The notes under the pieces are model-generated. The model was not told the DNA's origin. It was given only the letters and a program-made list of their open reading frames with translations, and searched no databases. Source: Parapedobacter deserti (GTDB taxonomy: Bacteria; Bacteroidota; Bacteroidia; Sphingobacteriales; Sphingobacteriaceae). From it: 64,000 nt of DNA. The translations under genes and the position numbers were made by a program. The stretch is from positions 1 to 64,000 of the forward strand of contig NZ_JBHRTA010000030.1 in NCBI RefSeq assembly GCF_042646065.1, written 5' to 3'. Position 1 is the first letter of the stretch. Each line of letters opens with the position of its first letter. Of this stretch, positions 1 to 7,145 are shown piece after piece.

Positions 1-1
1 C

Positions 2-55
2 GGCAAGGAAACGCCCAACAGCAAATTCAATGATAACTCAAAAAAAGTGTCTTAA
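2..55 (+). CDS. C-terminal tail of a gene beginning outside the window (partial)
   Basis: An open frame enters from the left edge and ends at TAA 53-55, giving 17 hydrophilic, Asn/Lys-rich residues. The other two forward frames also close within the first 60 bases, so this is a guess from composition only. It would be the tail of an upstream plus-strand gene ending just before a promoter-like box at 63-70. No function can be inferred. Confidence 0.25.
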   Translation, partial: GKETPNSKFNDNSKKVS

Positions 56-62
56 ATAAATT

Positions 63-91
63 TAACTTTGGACGAAAGTTGTCTAACAACT
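63..91 (+). promoter_or_regulatory. Candidate -7 box and adjacent inverted repeat
   Basis: TAACTTTG at 63-70 matches the Bacteroidota -7 consensus TAnnTTTG exactly. It is followed at 77-91 by a perfect inverted repeat (AGTTGT, 3 bases, ACAACT). No clear -33 TTTG lies at the expected distance. If used, transcription would start near 74, just before the membrane-protein ORF, and the repeat would sit at the 5' end of the message. Confidence 0.3.
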
Positions 92-369
92 GGGGAGTAT
101 CGCACCTCGATCCGCTGCTGTTTATGCCCATCCTGCTGCAACTGGTGCTGTTGGAGCGGCGTACGGTTTTTAGGAAGGGCGATGCTTATGTGCTGCCCGT
201 ACTGCACATCGCTATCCTTTTCTTCGTGGTCAGCGTGTTTGCCGAATACCTGTTCCCCCGTTGGAGCGGTCGATTTACCGCCGATATCCGGGATGTAGGT
301 TGCTACGCTCTCGGCGCCCTGGCTTTTGCATACCTGTGGAACAAGCCCTGTGGGAAGGATGGCAAATAA
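79..369 (+). CDS. Small integral membrane protein, possibly 5'-truncated
   Basis: The ORF opens with TTG at 79 and encodes 96 residues with two or three hydrophobic segments (about residues 11-25, 40-58 and 75-90) and a charged loop (ERRTVFRKG). It resembles, from memory, small four-helix membrane proteins of Sphingobacteriaceae of about 125-130 residues, which start with one more hydrophobic helix. That first helix is absent: an in-frame stop sits at 34-36 and the intervening codons are polar. Either the gene has lost its 5' end or the short form is real. It is followed by convergent arr. No function is known to me for the family. Confidence 0.45.
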   Translation: MSNNWGVSHLDPLLFMPILLQLVLLERRTVFRKGDAYVLPVLHIAILFFVVSVFAEYLFPRWSGRFTADIRDVGCYALGALAFAYLWNKPCGKDGK

Positions 370-399
370 GCGGCCCAAGGACCGGGGTGACGCCTGTCG

Positions 400-831
400 T
401 TACTCTTCTATATGGTCAGTACCTTGCGCTTGCAGTTTTACCAATCCGTCTTTCATCGCTTTAATTTGCTCAGGTGAGTGTCCTTGCCAGGCAGTTACCT
501 CCCCGACGACCTTAAATGGATGCGTTGACCGATAGGACAGGGTAGGGTTTCCCGGGAATTTTTTGTTTGTCACATTCGGGTCGTCCTCTATAGGGCCTAA
601 GGCTTCTACTAAATAGATTCTTCCTCGCCCACTGCCCAAGGCAAGTTCTGCCCCCCAAATCGCGGCGCTTAACGTAGCGGCGACATAGACGTGTTTGAGT
701 TTCCTATCGGTAAAGTTGGATGGGAACCCCGGTTTGATAAAGTCACCGATTTTCAGGTCGGCTTTCGTTCCGTGGAAAAAGGTCTGTGCAAAGGGGTTCG
801 GAGCATGGCTCAAATGCAGCGGTGTTTTCAT
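400..831 (-). CDS. arr: Rifampin ADP-ribosyltransferase Arr
   Basis: The protein has 143 residues, the normal full length for Arr. Arr enzymes transfer ADP-ribose from NAD+ to the C23 hydroxyl of rifampin and inactivate the drug in the cytoplasm. The H-Y-D catalytic set is visible: His20 in FFHGT, Tyr49 in HVYVAAT and Asp84 in IEDDPN, matching the spacing known from the mycobacterial enzyme. The conserved block NKKFPGNPTLSYRS and the GEVTAWQGHSPEQ tail are also present. The ATG directly abuts the stop codon of the upstream marR gene, so the two are almost certainly cotranscribed. Nothing suggests mobility: no IS, integron or composition shift is seen. Confidence 0.95.
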   Translation of the reverse strand: MKTPLHLSHAPNPFAQTFFHGTKADLKIGDFIKPGFPSNFTDRKLKHVYVAATLSAAIWGAELALGSGRGRIYLVEALGPIEDDPNVTNKKFPGNPTLSYRSTHPFKVVGEVTAWQGHSPEQIKAMKDGLVKLQAQGTDHIEE

Positions 832-1290
832 TTATTTTCCGTTTAAATGGTTAATGGTACTGTCCATTAATTTCAGGTATTTCAGAAAAAAGGTTTCCAG
901 CACGCCCAGCTCTTCGGGAGAAAATGACGCCATCAGTCGCTCTGTGTCATCCTTAAACGTTTTATAAAGTGGTTCGAGTGTGCCCATGATCTTTTCGGTG
1001 TCCGGGACGATAATTGTCTTCCGCCTGTCGGTTCTGTCCGGGCGTCTTTTTACCAGGCCTTTCGTTTCGAGCCGGTCGATTAGGCTGGTTACCGCACCCG
1101 TTGTCAAGCCCGTCAATACAGCAAGCTGTCCCGCGGTCATTTGTCCTCTTTGTATAATAAATCCCAGGTACTTATGGTCTGTTCCGGACATCCCCGCGTT
1201 TCTGCCAATGGCTTCGTGCATCTGGATGGTGGTGTAAGCGCATTGCTGGCTGAGCTTTCTCAGTTTGATGATTTCTTCTGTGGACGGCAT
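832..1290 (-). CDS. MarR-family transcriptional regulator, first gene of the marR-arr operon
   Basis: The 152-residue protein has the MarR layout: N-terminal dimerisation helices, a winged helix-turn-helix at about residues 50-100 (QLAVLTGLTTGAVTSLIDRL, then the wing RRPDRTDRRKT) and C-terminal helices. It is immediately followed by arr with no gap. Two inverted repeats cover its own promoter, which suggests an autoregulated repressor that also controls arr. The effector is unknown; rifamycin-like or other aromatic antibiotics are an inference from the neighbour. The start is fixed by the promoter at 1318-1348, 27 bases upstream of ATG 1290. Confidence 0.9.
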   Translation of the reverse strand: MPSTEEIIKLRKLSQQCAYTTIQMHEAIGRNAGMSGTDHKYLGFIIQRGQMTAGQLAVLTGLTTGAVTSLIDRLETKGLVKRRPDRTDRRKTIIVPDTEKIMGTLEPLYKTFKDDTERLMASFSPEELGVLETFFLKYLKLMDSTINHLNGK

Positions 1291-1348
1291 TATCTTGATT
1301 ATTGATTATCTTGATCGTAAAGATAAGTGTGTTTGATGGATTATCAAA
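1290..1348 (-). promoter_or_regulatory. marR-arr promoter with two candidate MarR operators
   Basis: Read on the minus strand, a -33 TTTG (complement of 1345-1348) is followed after 19 bases by TATCTTTA (complement of 1318-1325), close to TAnnTTTG. Inverted repeat TTATCTT-N7-AAGATAA at 1306-1326 covers the -7 box. A second repeat, TTTGAT-N5-ATCAAA at 1332-1348, covers the -33 box. A further half-site copy, TTATCTTGAT, lies at 1290-1299 in direct orientation to 1306-1315. The layout is what an autorepressing MarR protein would need. Confidence 0.6.
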
Positions 1349-1350
1349 AT

Positions 1351-1684
1351 TTCTTAAATAGCGCAGTTCGTGGGTGGGCCATGGGTCGGCAATAATTTAA
1401 GAATATTGAAACAATTTGCGAAATTTATGCTTGCGTTTATATTCGCAAGCCACCGCTTGCAAATCATGGGAGCCCAAAGAGCTGGAGTTTGTATTGGCTC
1501 AATCCAGTTAGGAATAAGTTTCCGGAGCGGTCCAAGTCTTAAAACGTTTGGCCGAAAATAATGCAATGCTGCTGTTTTTTGACAATATGTTAATCCAAGC
1601 TTAATTACGAGATAACAAGCAGGGCTTACTTTTGACACTATATATAACAGCATTCATTTTGTTAGGTTTGGTTAAATGGAAAGA
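1351..1684. other. Gene-free stretch with three mutually complementary arms
   Basis: No credible protein is encoded here; the only long frame has no recognisable character. Three arms can pair with one another: GCTTGCG at 1429-1435, CGCAAGC at 1444-1450 and GCTTGC at 1455-1460, so only one of two hairpins can form at a time. A strong plus-strand terminator closes the stretch at 1685-1708 although no plus-strand gene precedes it. A small plus-strand RNA is possible. I see no convincing promoter. Confidence 0.3.
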
Positions 1685-1708
1685 CCCCGCTGTGAAGCGG
1701 GGTTTTTT
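1685..1708 (+). terminator. Rho-independent terminator upstream of aqpZ
   Basis: CCCCGC (1685-1690), a six-base loop and GCGGGG (1697-1702) form a perfect stem followed directly by six T (1703-1708). The T run is on the plus strand only, so it terminates plus-strand transcription arriving from 1351-1684, where no gene is apparent. Confidence 0.8.
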
Positions 1709-1721
1709 AGTAAAAACTACG

Positions 1722-1748
1722 TTGTTTTAAAAAAACAAATTACCTTTG
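1722..1748 (+). promoter_or_regulatory. aqpZ promoter
   Basis: TACCTTTG at 1741-1748 is a perfect TAnnTTTG box, with TTG at 1722-1724 sixteen bases upstream. Transcription would start near 1752, about 20 bases before the aqpZ ATG. Confidence 0.5.
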
Positions 1749-1771
1749 GATAGACCAATATCATAAAAAAC

Positions 1772-2488
1772 ATGGAGATTAAAACATCAACTAAATTTGT
1801 GGCCGAGATGGTAGGTACCTTTGGCTTGGTACTCTTCGGCTGCGGAGCCGCCGCGGTAGCGGGAGCCGACACGATTGCAGGCCTTTCTGGGCTCGGCGTT
1901 CTGGGCATTTCGTTCGCCTTTGGCCTGGCGGTTGTAGTCTTCGCCTATGCCATCGGCGGTATCAGCGGGTGCCACATCAATCCGGCGATTACCATTGCAA
2001 TGCTAATCAATGGCAAAATCTCAGTGACCAACGCCGTTGCTTACATCGTTGCCCAGCTTATCGGGGCGCTGTTGGGAGCTTTGGCGCTGCAGCAGATTCT
2101 CAGTGGCCAGGTAGCAGGCTTTACTGCCGGTGAATGGGCTTATGGTTCAAACGGATGGGGGCCGGGCTACCAAAGTGAGTACGGTGTGAAGTCGGCTTTC
2201 ATAGCGGAAGCCATACTTACGTTTCTGTTTTTGTTCGTGATATTCGGCACAACCTCTAAGTGGGGCAACAGCACCATGGCTGGATTGGCCATTGGCTTTA
2301 CCTTAGTGCTTATCCATTTGGTAGCTATTCCGATCACGGGCACCTCTGTAAATCCCGCACGCAGCTTCGGGCCGGCGGTTTTAGCTGGGGGGGCAGCACT
2401 TAGCCAGCTGTGGTTATTTATTGTTGCGCCCATCGTGGGGGCTGTAGCAGCAGCCGTGGTATGGCGGCTGTTGGAAAAACGTGATTAA
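1772..2488 (+). CDS. aqpZ: Aquaporin Z-type water channel
   Basis: The 238-residue protein has six membrane helices and the two half-helix loops of the MIP family. Both NPA motifs are intact (HINPAIT at about 70-72 and SVNPARS at 194-196) and the second is followed by the selectivity-filter Arg. Length and motifs fit AqpZ better than the longer glycerol facilitators. It would allow fast water flow across the inner membrane during osmotic shifts. It stands alone, with its own promoter at 1722-1748 and a terminator upstream, and converges on the TonB receptor gene. Confidence 0.92.
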   Translation: MEIKTSTKFVAEMVGTFGLVLFGCGAAAVAGADTIAGLSGLGVLGISFAFGLAVVVFAYAIGGISGCHINPAITIAMLINGKISVTNAVAYIVAQLIGALLGALALQQILSGQVAGFTAGEWAYGSNGWGPGYQSEYGVKSAFIAEAILTFLFLFVIFGTTSKWGNSTMAGLAIGFTLVLIHLVAIPITGTSVNPARSFGPAVLAGGAALSQLWLFIVAPIVGAVAAAVVWRLLEKRD

Positions 2489-2511
2489 AAAGATAGGAGT
2501 CCGAAAACAGC

Positions 2512-2558
2512 AGTCCGAAGCGGGAGACAGTATTACTACTGGCTCCGGTCTTCGGACT
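2512..2558. terminator. Imperfect hairpin between convergent genes
   Basis: AGTCCGAAG at 2512-2520 and CTTCGGACT at 2550-2558 form a perfect nine-base stem around a 29-base loop, between convergent aqpZ and the TonB receptor. Only three T follow, so efficiency as an intrinsic terminator is doubtful, but its position suits a bidirectional terminator. Confidence 0.4.
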
Positions 2559-2565
2559 TTCACCG

Positions 2566-4452
2566 TTAAAATCCATATTTCAGGCCCAGGCTGAGCCACC
2601 TCCCTGGCATGGTCACTGCGGCTGCTTCGACATAGGTGACGTCCAAGATGTTTTGCACATCCATATACACATTTACGGCACGGAACCGATAAGCCACGCG
2701 CAAATCGCCCAGAAAGTAGCTCTTATAACTGGTGCGTTCGATAAACCGGGCAGCTGCGGTAGCCGAAAGGGAACCGGCGGTAACCTGCAGATGAGTGGCA
2801 AGCTGGTGCCGTAAGCTTTCAATGGCATATTTCGAAATCATAGTCGGCTGCGTGGTTGCGCCAATTGAAGGCGACAGCCAGGTATGGGATATGCCCGCCA
2901 GCCAGGTGATGGTTGCAGTGGGGTCGGAAAACCGGTAGGCCGCTGATGAAGAAATACCGTGGACGCGGTTCGCGGTAAAATTGAACGGTTGGTACGGTGT
3001 GTCCTGGTCCGGCCTTACCCAGTCGATAAAATCGTTGATATTACGGTAGAAGTAATTGGCATGGGCGAGCAGTCGTTGTCCGGCATACTTTACTCCGCCT
3101 TCGATGTGCCAGGCTTGTTCTGGCGTCACCGATGGATTACCCACGTTGCCCGGCCGTTGGTCAAGATACAGGTCGGTAAACGACGGAATCCGCTGCCCCG
3201 TGCCGGTATGGGCTACGAGCTTCCAGTTTTCATCCAGCTGGAAGCCGAGGTCGATGCCGGGGAACACCTGCCAACCGTAGTCGGAGTTATAGTTGAGATA
3301 GGCTCCGGCGTTAAGGAGCAGACGCTTAACGCTTTCGGTTTTAAATTCGGCATACATGCCGTAATTATCGCGTTTGTGATCGCCGATGTTGGAGCTGCGG
3401 ATAGCCTCATTGCGCATTTCCAAACCCATGCCGACATCGCCGAATACGGTCCGCAGCGTGCCATTGATTTCTGCATTGACGGCGTGGCCATTGTGCTGGC
3501 TCCGTGCGCGACTGAGATCATGGCGGAAATACCGGTAATCATCATTCGTATAACGATAACTGATGCGTGGCGCAATCGAAAAGCGTTCGGAAAGGCTGAT
3601 ATGGTAGCCGATGGAAGCAAGCGCTGTTTTTACCACTTCTTCGGCTTCTTTGTCGCCCGGTGCTGCATAGAAGCCATTCGCTCCGAAGCCATTGTCGACA
3701 TAACCGCCCATCAGGGAAACGCCCGAGCGTTCACCTGTCGGGATATCCCCTTGATAAAACAGCTTATGGTTACGGAATGCCGTGTTGTAGCGAAAGCCAT
3801 TCCCTGACTCATGGCTGCCGTACAGCGAGTGGCGGCCGACCCTGCCTGCCAAGGTAGCACCCAGCTGTACGCCCCGTCCGTTGAACAGCTGTCCGGTGGC
3901 AGCTGTGTCTTTTTTGAATCCAGTACCGGCATATGCGTGGCTGAGGATTTCGGATTTTTCAGGTTTGCGGGTGACAATATTGACGGCTCCGGTGAGGCTG
4001 TTGATGCCGTAGATGCGTGCTGCGGGTCCGCGGATGATTTCAATGCGTTCAATGGCTTCCAGCGGGATGGGCAGGTTGAGGGCGTTGTGCGCTGTCTGCG
4101 CATCGAGCACCTTCACTCCGTTGACCAGCAGGAGCGTTTGCTCAAAGGTGCCGCCGTCAATTGCAAGGTCGGCCTGTGAGCCAAATGGCCCGCGTTGGCG
4201 GAGGTCTACGCCTGCCACATGCCCCAAAAGCTCGTTGAGCGACCGGGCGGGCAGCGCCTCGATCTGTGCCCGATCTATCAATTGGATGTTTCGGTTTTGT
4301 TTTGAAAATGGCGTTTGTAGTCGGTTTTCAGAGACAATCACTTCATTGAGTGGAATCGCAGCAGTATCCGGGTGATGCGTGAGCGTCTGTGCCTCAATCG
4401 CTCCGATAACAGTGAAGGCATTAGCCAAAGATAAAATCAGCGTCTTTTTCAT
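2566..4452 (-). CDS. TonB-dependent outer-membrane receptor, BtuB-like
   Basis: The 628-residue protein starts with a signal peptide (about residues 1-21), has a plug domain at about 50-165 (SLNELLGHVAGVDLRQRG, IERIEIIRGPAARIYG, GAVNIVTRKP) and a long beta-barrel ending in Phe. It lacks the carboxypeptidase-like N-terminal extension of SusC proteins, and there is no SusD neighbour, so it belongs to the BtuB/siderophore-receptor type. The ligand is unknown; the divergent MocR regulator hints at a vitamin or cofactor-related substrate. No cobalamin riboswitch is present in the 76-base upstream gap. Confidence 0.88.
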   Translation of the reverse strand: MKKTLILSLANAFTVIGAIEAQTLTHHPDTAAIPLNEVIVSENRLQTPFSKQNRNIQLIDRAQIEALPARSLNELLGHVAGVDLRQRGPFGSQADLAIDGGTFEQTLLLVNGVKVLDAQTAHNALNLPIPLEAIERIEIIRGPAARIYGINSLTGAVNIVTRKPEKSEILSHAYAGTGFKKDTAATGQLFNGRGVQLGATLAGRVGRHSLYGSHESGNGFRYNTAFRNHKLFYQGDIPTGERSGVSLMGGYVDNGFGANGFYAAPGDKEAEEVVKTALASIGYHISLSERFSIAPRISYRYTNDDYRYFRHDLSRARSQHNGHAVNAEINGTLRTVFGDVGMGLEMRNEAIRSSNIGDHKRDNYGMYAEFKTESVKRLLLNAGAYLNYNSDYGWQVFPGIDLGFQLDENWKLVAHTGTGQRIPSFTDLYLDQRPGNVGNPSVTPEQAWHIEGGVKYAGQRLLAHANYFYRNINDFIDWVRPDQDTPYQPFNFTANRVHGISSSAAYRFSDPTATITWLAGISHTWLSPSIGATTQPTMISKYAIESLRHQLATHLQVTAGSLSATAAARFIERTSYKSYFLGDLRVAYRFRAVNVYMDVQNILDVTYVEAAAVTMPGRWLSLGLKYGF

Positions 4453-4528
4453 GCGTCAAGCGTCTTTTACATATTGCAGGCAAAAGTCGTATCTTGCCGG
4501 CACATACTTATGTGCCAGTTTTTATTTT
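4453..4528. promoter_or_regulatory. Divergent control region with an 18-bp palindrome
   Basis: The 76-base gap between the TonB receptor and the MocR gene contains a perfect palindrome, GGCACATACTTATGTGCC (4499-4516). It also holds a looser repeat GGCAA-N10-TTGCC (4479-4498) and a direct repeat GCGTCaaGCGTC at 4454-4465. The plus-strand -7 candidate is TATCTTG near 4490, one T short of consensus. The palindrome is the best candidate binding site for the divergently encoded regulator. Confidence 0.45.
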
Positions 4529-6004
4529 ATGGATAGTCCGGTTTTCGTTCCGTATCGAAGTTTCATCCAAATCGACCGGCAGTCGGCCACTCCGGTATAC
4601 CTTCAGGTGGCACATCAGCTGATCAATGCGATTCAGCGGGGATACCTGATGGACGGCCATAAACTTCCCGGCACGCGCCGGATGGGCGAGCTACTTGGCT
4701 TGCACCGTAATACAGTCGTGGCCAGCTACGCTGAACTGGAGACGCAGGGATGGATTGTAAATCATCCGAGCCGGGGCGCATTTGTCCGAAATGGAAACCT
4801 GGCTAAGCCGCGACGGTTCAACGCCGCAGCACTGGCCATCTATCCCCAACAGACCGGTTTCCATTTTAGGAAGTGGAATATACTGGATGACCCCTTCGAC
4901 CATCTGCCCTCAAAGCTCCGCGTGGATGACGGACTTCCGGATCCGAGGCTATCTCATGTAGATTATCTGTCCCGATTGCTTCATACCAACATGAGGCGTA
5001 AGGGCAACCGGCCCAAACTTGGGTACGGCAATCTGATGGGCAGTTCATTTTATAAGGAAAATCTGGCGAACTTCCTGAACCTGACCCGGGGATTGCGCAT
5101 TTCCGAAAAAAACATACTGGTGACACGCAGCTTGGAACTGAGCATATATATCGTAGTGGAGACGCTGATCTCTCCGGGCGACCGGGTGGTAGTGGGTGAA
5201 CTCAGTTACTTTGCGACCAACATGATCTTGCAGAAAGCCGGTGCCAATGTTGTGACGGTGCCTGTTGACGCGGCGGGGCTCGACGTTTCCGCGATCCGTG
5301 AACTTTGCGAACGGCAACCTTTTCGAATGCTGTACATTACCCCGCATCACCACTATCCCACCACTGTAACATTCAGCGCGCAACGGCGGGTGGAACTGTT
5401 GGCACTGTCTGCTCAATATGGGTTCATTATTGTAGAAGACGACTATGACTTTGACTTTCACTACGGTGACAGCCCGCAATTACCGATGGCCAGTGGAGAT
5501 ACGGATGGAATGGTGGTTTATGTCGGTACTTTCGGCAGATCCCTGGCTCCGGGCTTCCGCTCGGGATTTATTGTCGCCCCCCACGGCCTGATTAACGAAA
5601 TGAGTAAACTGCTAGGTATTATGGACCGGCACGGCGATGTGTTGACGGAGCTCGCACTTGGAGAGATGATTGCCGACGGGGAAATCCACCGTTATTTGAA
5701 GAAAGCAACATTGGCTTACAAACAACGCCGCGATAGTTTGGTGACCTTGTTGAATGAACACCTGGCAGCGTTTGTCGGTTTTAACGTGCCGGGCGGTGGC
5801 TTAGCGATCTGGACAGAATGGCCCCGCGATATGAACCTGGTGCGGATAAGGCACCTTTGCGCCCGGCATGACGTTCACCTGCCCCGTTACTTACTGTATC
5901 AGTCTAAGAGACACTGCGGAATCCGCATGGGGTTTGGCAGTCTCTCGACGGCGGAACTGGCCGACGCTGTAGCAGTTATAGCTGAGGCGGTCAATCGGGG
6001 CTGA
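4529..6004 (+). CDS. MocR/PdxR-type regulator (GntR HTH fused to aminotransferase fold) with Lys-to-Arg change
   Basis: The start at ATG 4529 avoids running back into the divergent receptor gene and gives 491 residues, normal for the family. A GntR winged HTH occupies about residues 18-85 (GHKLPGTRRMGELLGLHRNT), followed by a linker and a class I aminotransferase-like domain (about 115-485). MocR proteins bind PLP on a Lys in a motif like GTFSKSLAP. Here the motif is GTFGRSLAP, with Arg337 (codon AGA, 5537-5539) in the Schiff-base position, while the PLP-ring Asp motif VEDDYDFDFHY is kept. It may sense PLP non-covalently or another ligand. The divergent receptor gene is its likely target. It overlaps the convergent nuclease gene by 14 bases. 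Confidence 0.88.
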   Translation: MDSPVFVPYRSFIQIDRQSATPVYLQVAHQLINAIQRGYLMDGHKLPGTRRMGELLGLHRNTVVASYAELETQGWIVNHPSRGAFVRNGNLAKPRRFNAAALAIYPQQTGFHFRKWNILDDPFDHLPSKLRVDDGLPDPRLSHVDYLSRLLHTNMRRKGNRPKLGYGNLMGSSFYKENLANFLNLTRGLRISEKNILVTRSLELSIYIVVETLISPGDRVVVGELSYFATNMILQKAGANVVTVPVDAAGLDVSAIRELCERQPFRMLYITPHHHYPTTVTFSAQRRVELLALSAQYGFIIVEDDYDFDFHYGDSPQLPMASGDTDGMVVYVGTFGRSLAPGFRSGFIVAPHGLINEMSKLLGIMDRHGDVLTELALGEMIADGEIHRYLKKATLAYKQRRDSLVTLLNEHLAAFVGFNVPGGGLAIWTEWPRDMNLVRIRHLCARHDVHLPRYLLYQSKRHCGIRMGFGSLSTAELADAVAVIAEAVNRG

Positions 6005-6953
6005 CATGGCCCGATTCTCGCCTGTCTGGTATTTCACGGCTTTCTTCCATCACCGGTGGTGTGCCGATCTCGGTTTCCGTGCTGTCGGCGCGCTTGATAT
6101 CCGGTTGACCGGCGTCTACCCAAGCTGAATACCAAAAGCTGCCGACAGCATGGATGGCGCCGCGCATGCGCCGCTCTACCATTCCCTGCAACGCAGTATG
6201 GTAGGCGGCGGCATAGTCGTCTGAATAGGTGCGTACGAGCACGCTGTTGCGCTCCACATAACCGTATTTGCGGTCTGGTGGAAATTCACCGTTCAGTTGG
6301 GATTCTATATCCAGCACCGAATCAACCAACGCATGGCTTTCCTTGACAATCCGCCATGCTTCGTCTACGGGCGAGTCTACGTATCGCGCGCGGCCCACAA
6401 TGAAATCATAACTATCGGAAAACAACTCGGGTAACCTGCTTTCCCAAAACGCATGGATGCCTATTTGGTTTGTTTTTTGACCGTTATAGTTGCTGGTAGT
6501 GTGCAACGGAACATGCGCATCGGCCAAATAATGACCAATATCTGAAGCATGTCTCAAGATACGCTGGACATCCTGTTTACTGAATGCTTCGACCAAGTTG
6601 CGGTAACATCGGTAGATCTGCCATGGGAGGATGCCTGATGCGAGCAGCCTGCGCTCGGAGAATTTCTCCGCAGCGGCGGTCCAGTGTATGGGAATGGAGT
6701 CGAACGGCTGTATACCGTAATCGTCGGCATCGATAAAATGCCGCGGTGACTCGGCGGTGTCTACGTAACATCGTTTATCGGCATCAACGGCATGCTCTGT
6801 CAGGTATCCAAGATGATCTTTATAAAAGCCAGCAACGTCCGTCGGCAGGGTGAACACCGCCATGCGGTTGATGAGCTTGTGCGCATGAAACCCCCACGAC
6901 GAGAGCAGGACAACTGCTATTATGGCTAGGGGAAATAGGTAGATCCGGTTCAT
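5991..6953 (-). CDS. Secreted S1/P1-nuclease or zinc-dependent phospholipase C-like protein
   Basis: The 320-residue protein has an N-terminal hydrophobic export segment and then WGFHAHKLINR, whose Trp and His fit the first zinc-ligand position of the S1/P1 nuclease/phospholipase C fold. Further ligand motifs are HFIDADD, the helix DIGHYLADAHVPLH and GIHAFWES. These enzymes hydrolyse phosphodiesters with a trinuclear zinc site outside the cytoplasm; whether the substrate is nucleic acid or phospholipid cannot be told. The acidic tail after about residue 290 looks disordered. The promoter box lies only four bases before the ATG, predicting a leaderless mRNA. Confidence 0.82.
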   Translation of the reverse strand: MNRIYLFPLAIIAVVLLSSWGFHAHKLINRMAVFTLPTDVAGFYKDHLGYLTEHAVDADKRCYVDTAESPRHFIDADDYGIQPFDSIPIHWTAAAEKFSERRLLASGILPWQIYRCYRNLVEAFSKQDVQRILRHASDIGHYLADAHVPLHTTSNYNGQKTNQIGIHAFWESRLPELFSDSYDFIVGRARYVDSPVDEAWRIVKESHALVDSVLDIESQLNGEFPPDRKYGYVERNSVLVRTYSDDYAAAYHTALQGMVERRMRGAIHAVGSFWYSAWVDAGQPDIKRADSTETEIGTPPVMEESREIPDRRESGHVSPD

Positions 6954-6957
6954 AAAC

Positions 6958-6989
6958 TAAAGGTAAAATTAATCTCGAAATATCACAAA
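6958..6989 (-). promoter_or_regulatory. Promoter of the secreted phosphodiesterase gene, leaderless geometry
   Basis: On the minus strand TTTG (complement of 6986-6989), 20 bases, then TACCTTTA (complement of 6958-6965) form an almost perfect -33/-7 pair. The box ends four bases before the ATG at 6953, so the transcript would start at or next to the start codon. Confidence 0.6.
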
Positions 6990-7106
6990 TCCTTCAACTG
7001 TTTTTAACGCTGAGCTAACACGGGATGACGATATTCGTTAAAAGGTATAAGGAAAAAGCTACCATGAAAAAAATGATTAGTTGGTTTACAGGTTTGAAAA
7101 GCCGGA

Positions 7107-7114
7107 TATTTTTG
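7107..7114 (+). promoter_or_regulatory. -7 box upstream of the glycosyltransferase gene
   Basis: TATTTTTG is a perfect TAnnTTTG box 31 bases before the ATG at 7146; TTG at 7081-7083 lies 23 bases upstream, slightly far for a -33 element. The GT and GH1 genes would share this promoter. Confidence 0.4.
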
Positions 7115-7145
7115 CGTTTTTTGGTGTCGGCATTCAGACATTAGC

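Noticed and set aside
1354..1653. 99-codon minus-strand ORF in the gap before marR
   Set aside because: No conserved features, atypical composition and no promoter; the stretch looks like structured non-coding DNA.
2959..3807. 282-codon plus-strand ORF
   Set aside because: It lies wholly antisense to the well-supported TonB receptor gene and has no recognisable family; a codon-bias shadow.
4453..4528. Cobalamin riboswitch before the BtuB-like receptor
   Set aside because: The gap has only 76 bases and lacks the B12-box; the receptor is not shown to be for cobalamin.
7064..7144. 26-codon ORF with a purine-rich leader, ending one base before the glycosyltransferase ATG
   Set aside because: A perfect -7 promoter box (7107-7114) lies inside it, so the main transcript would start within the ORF; the peptide has no special composition.
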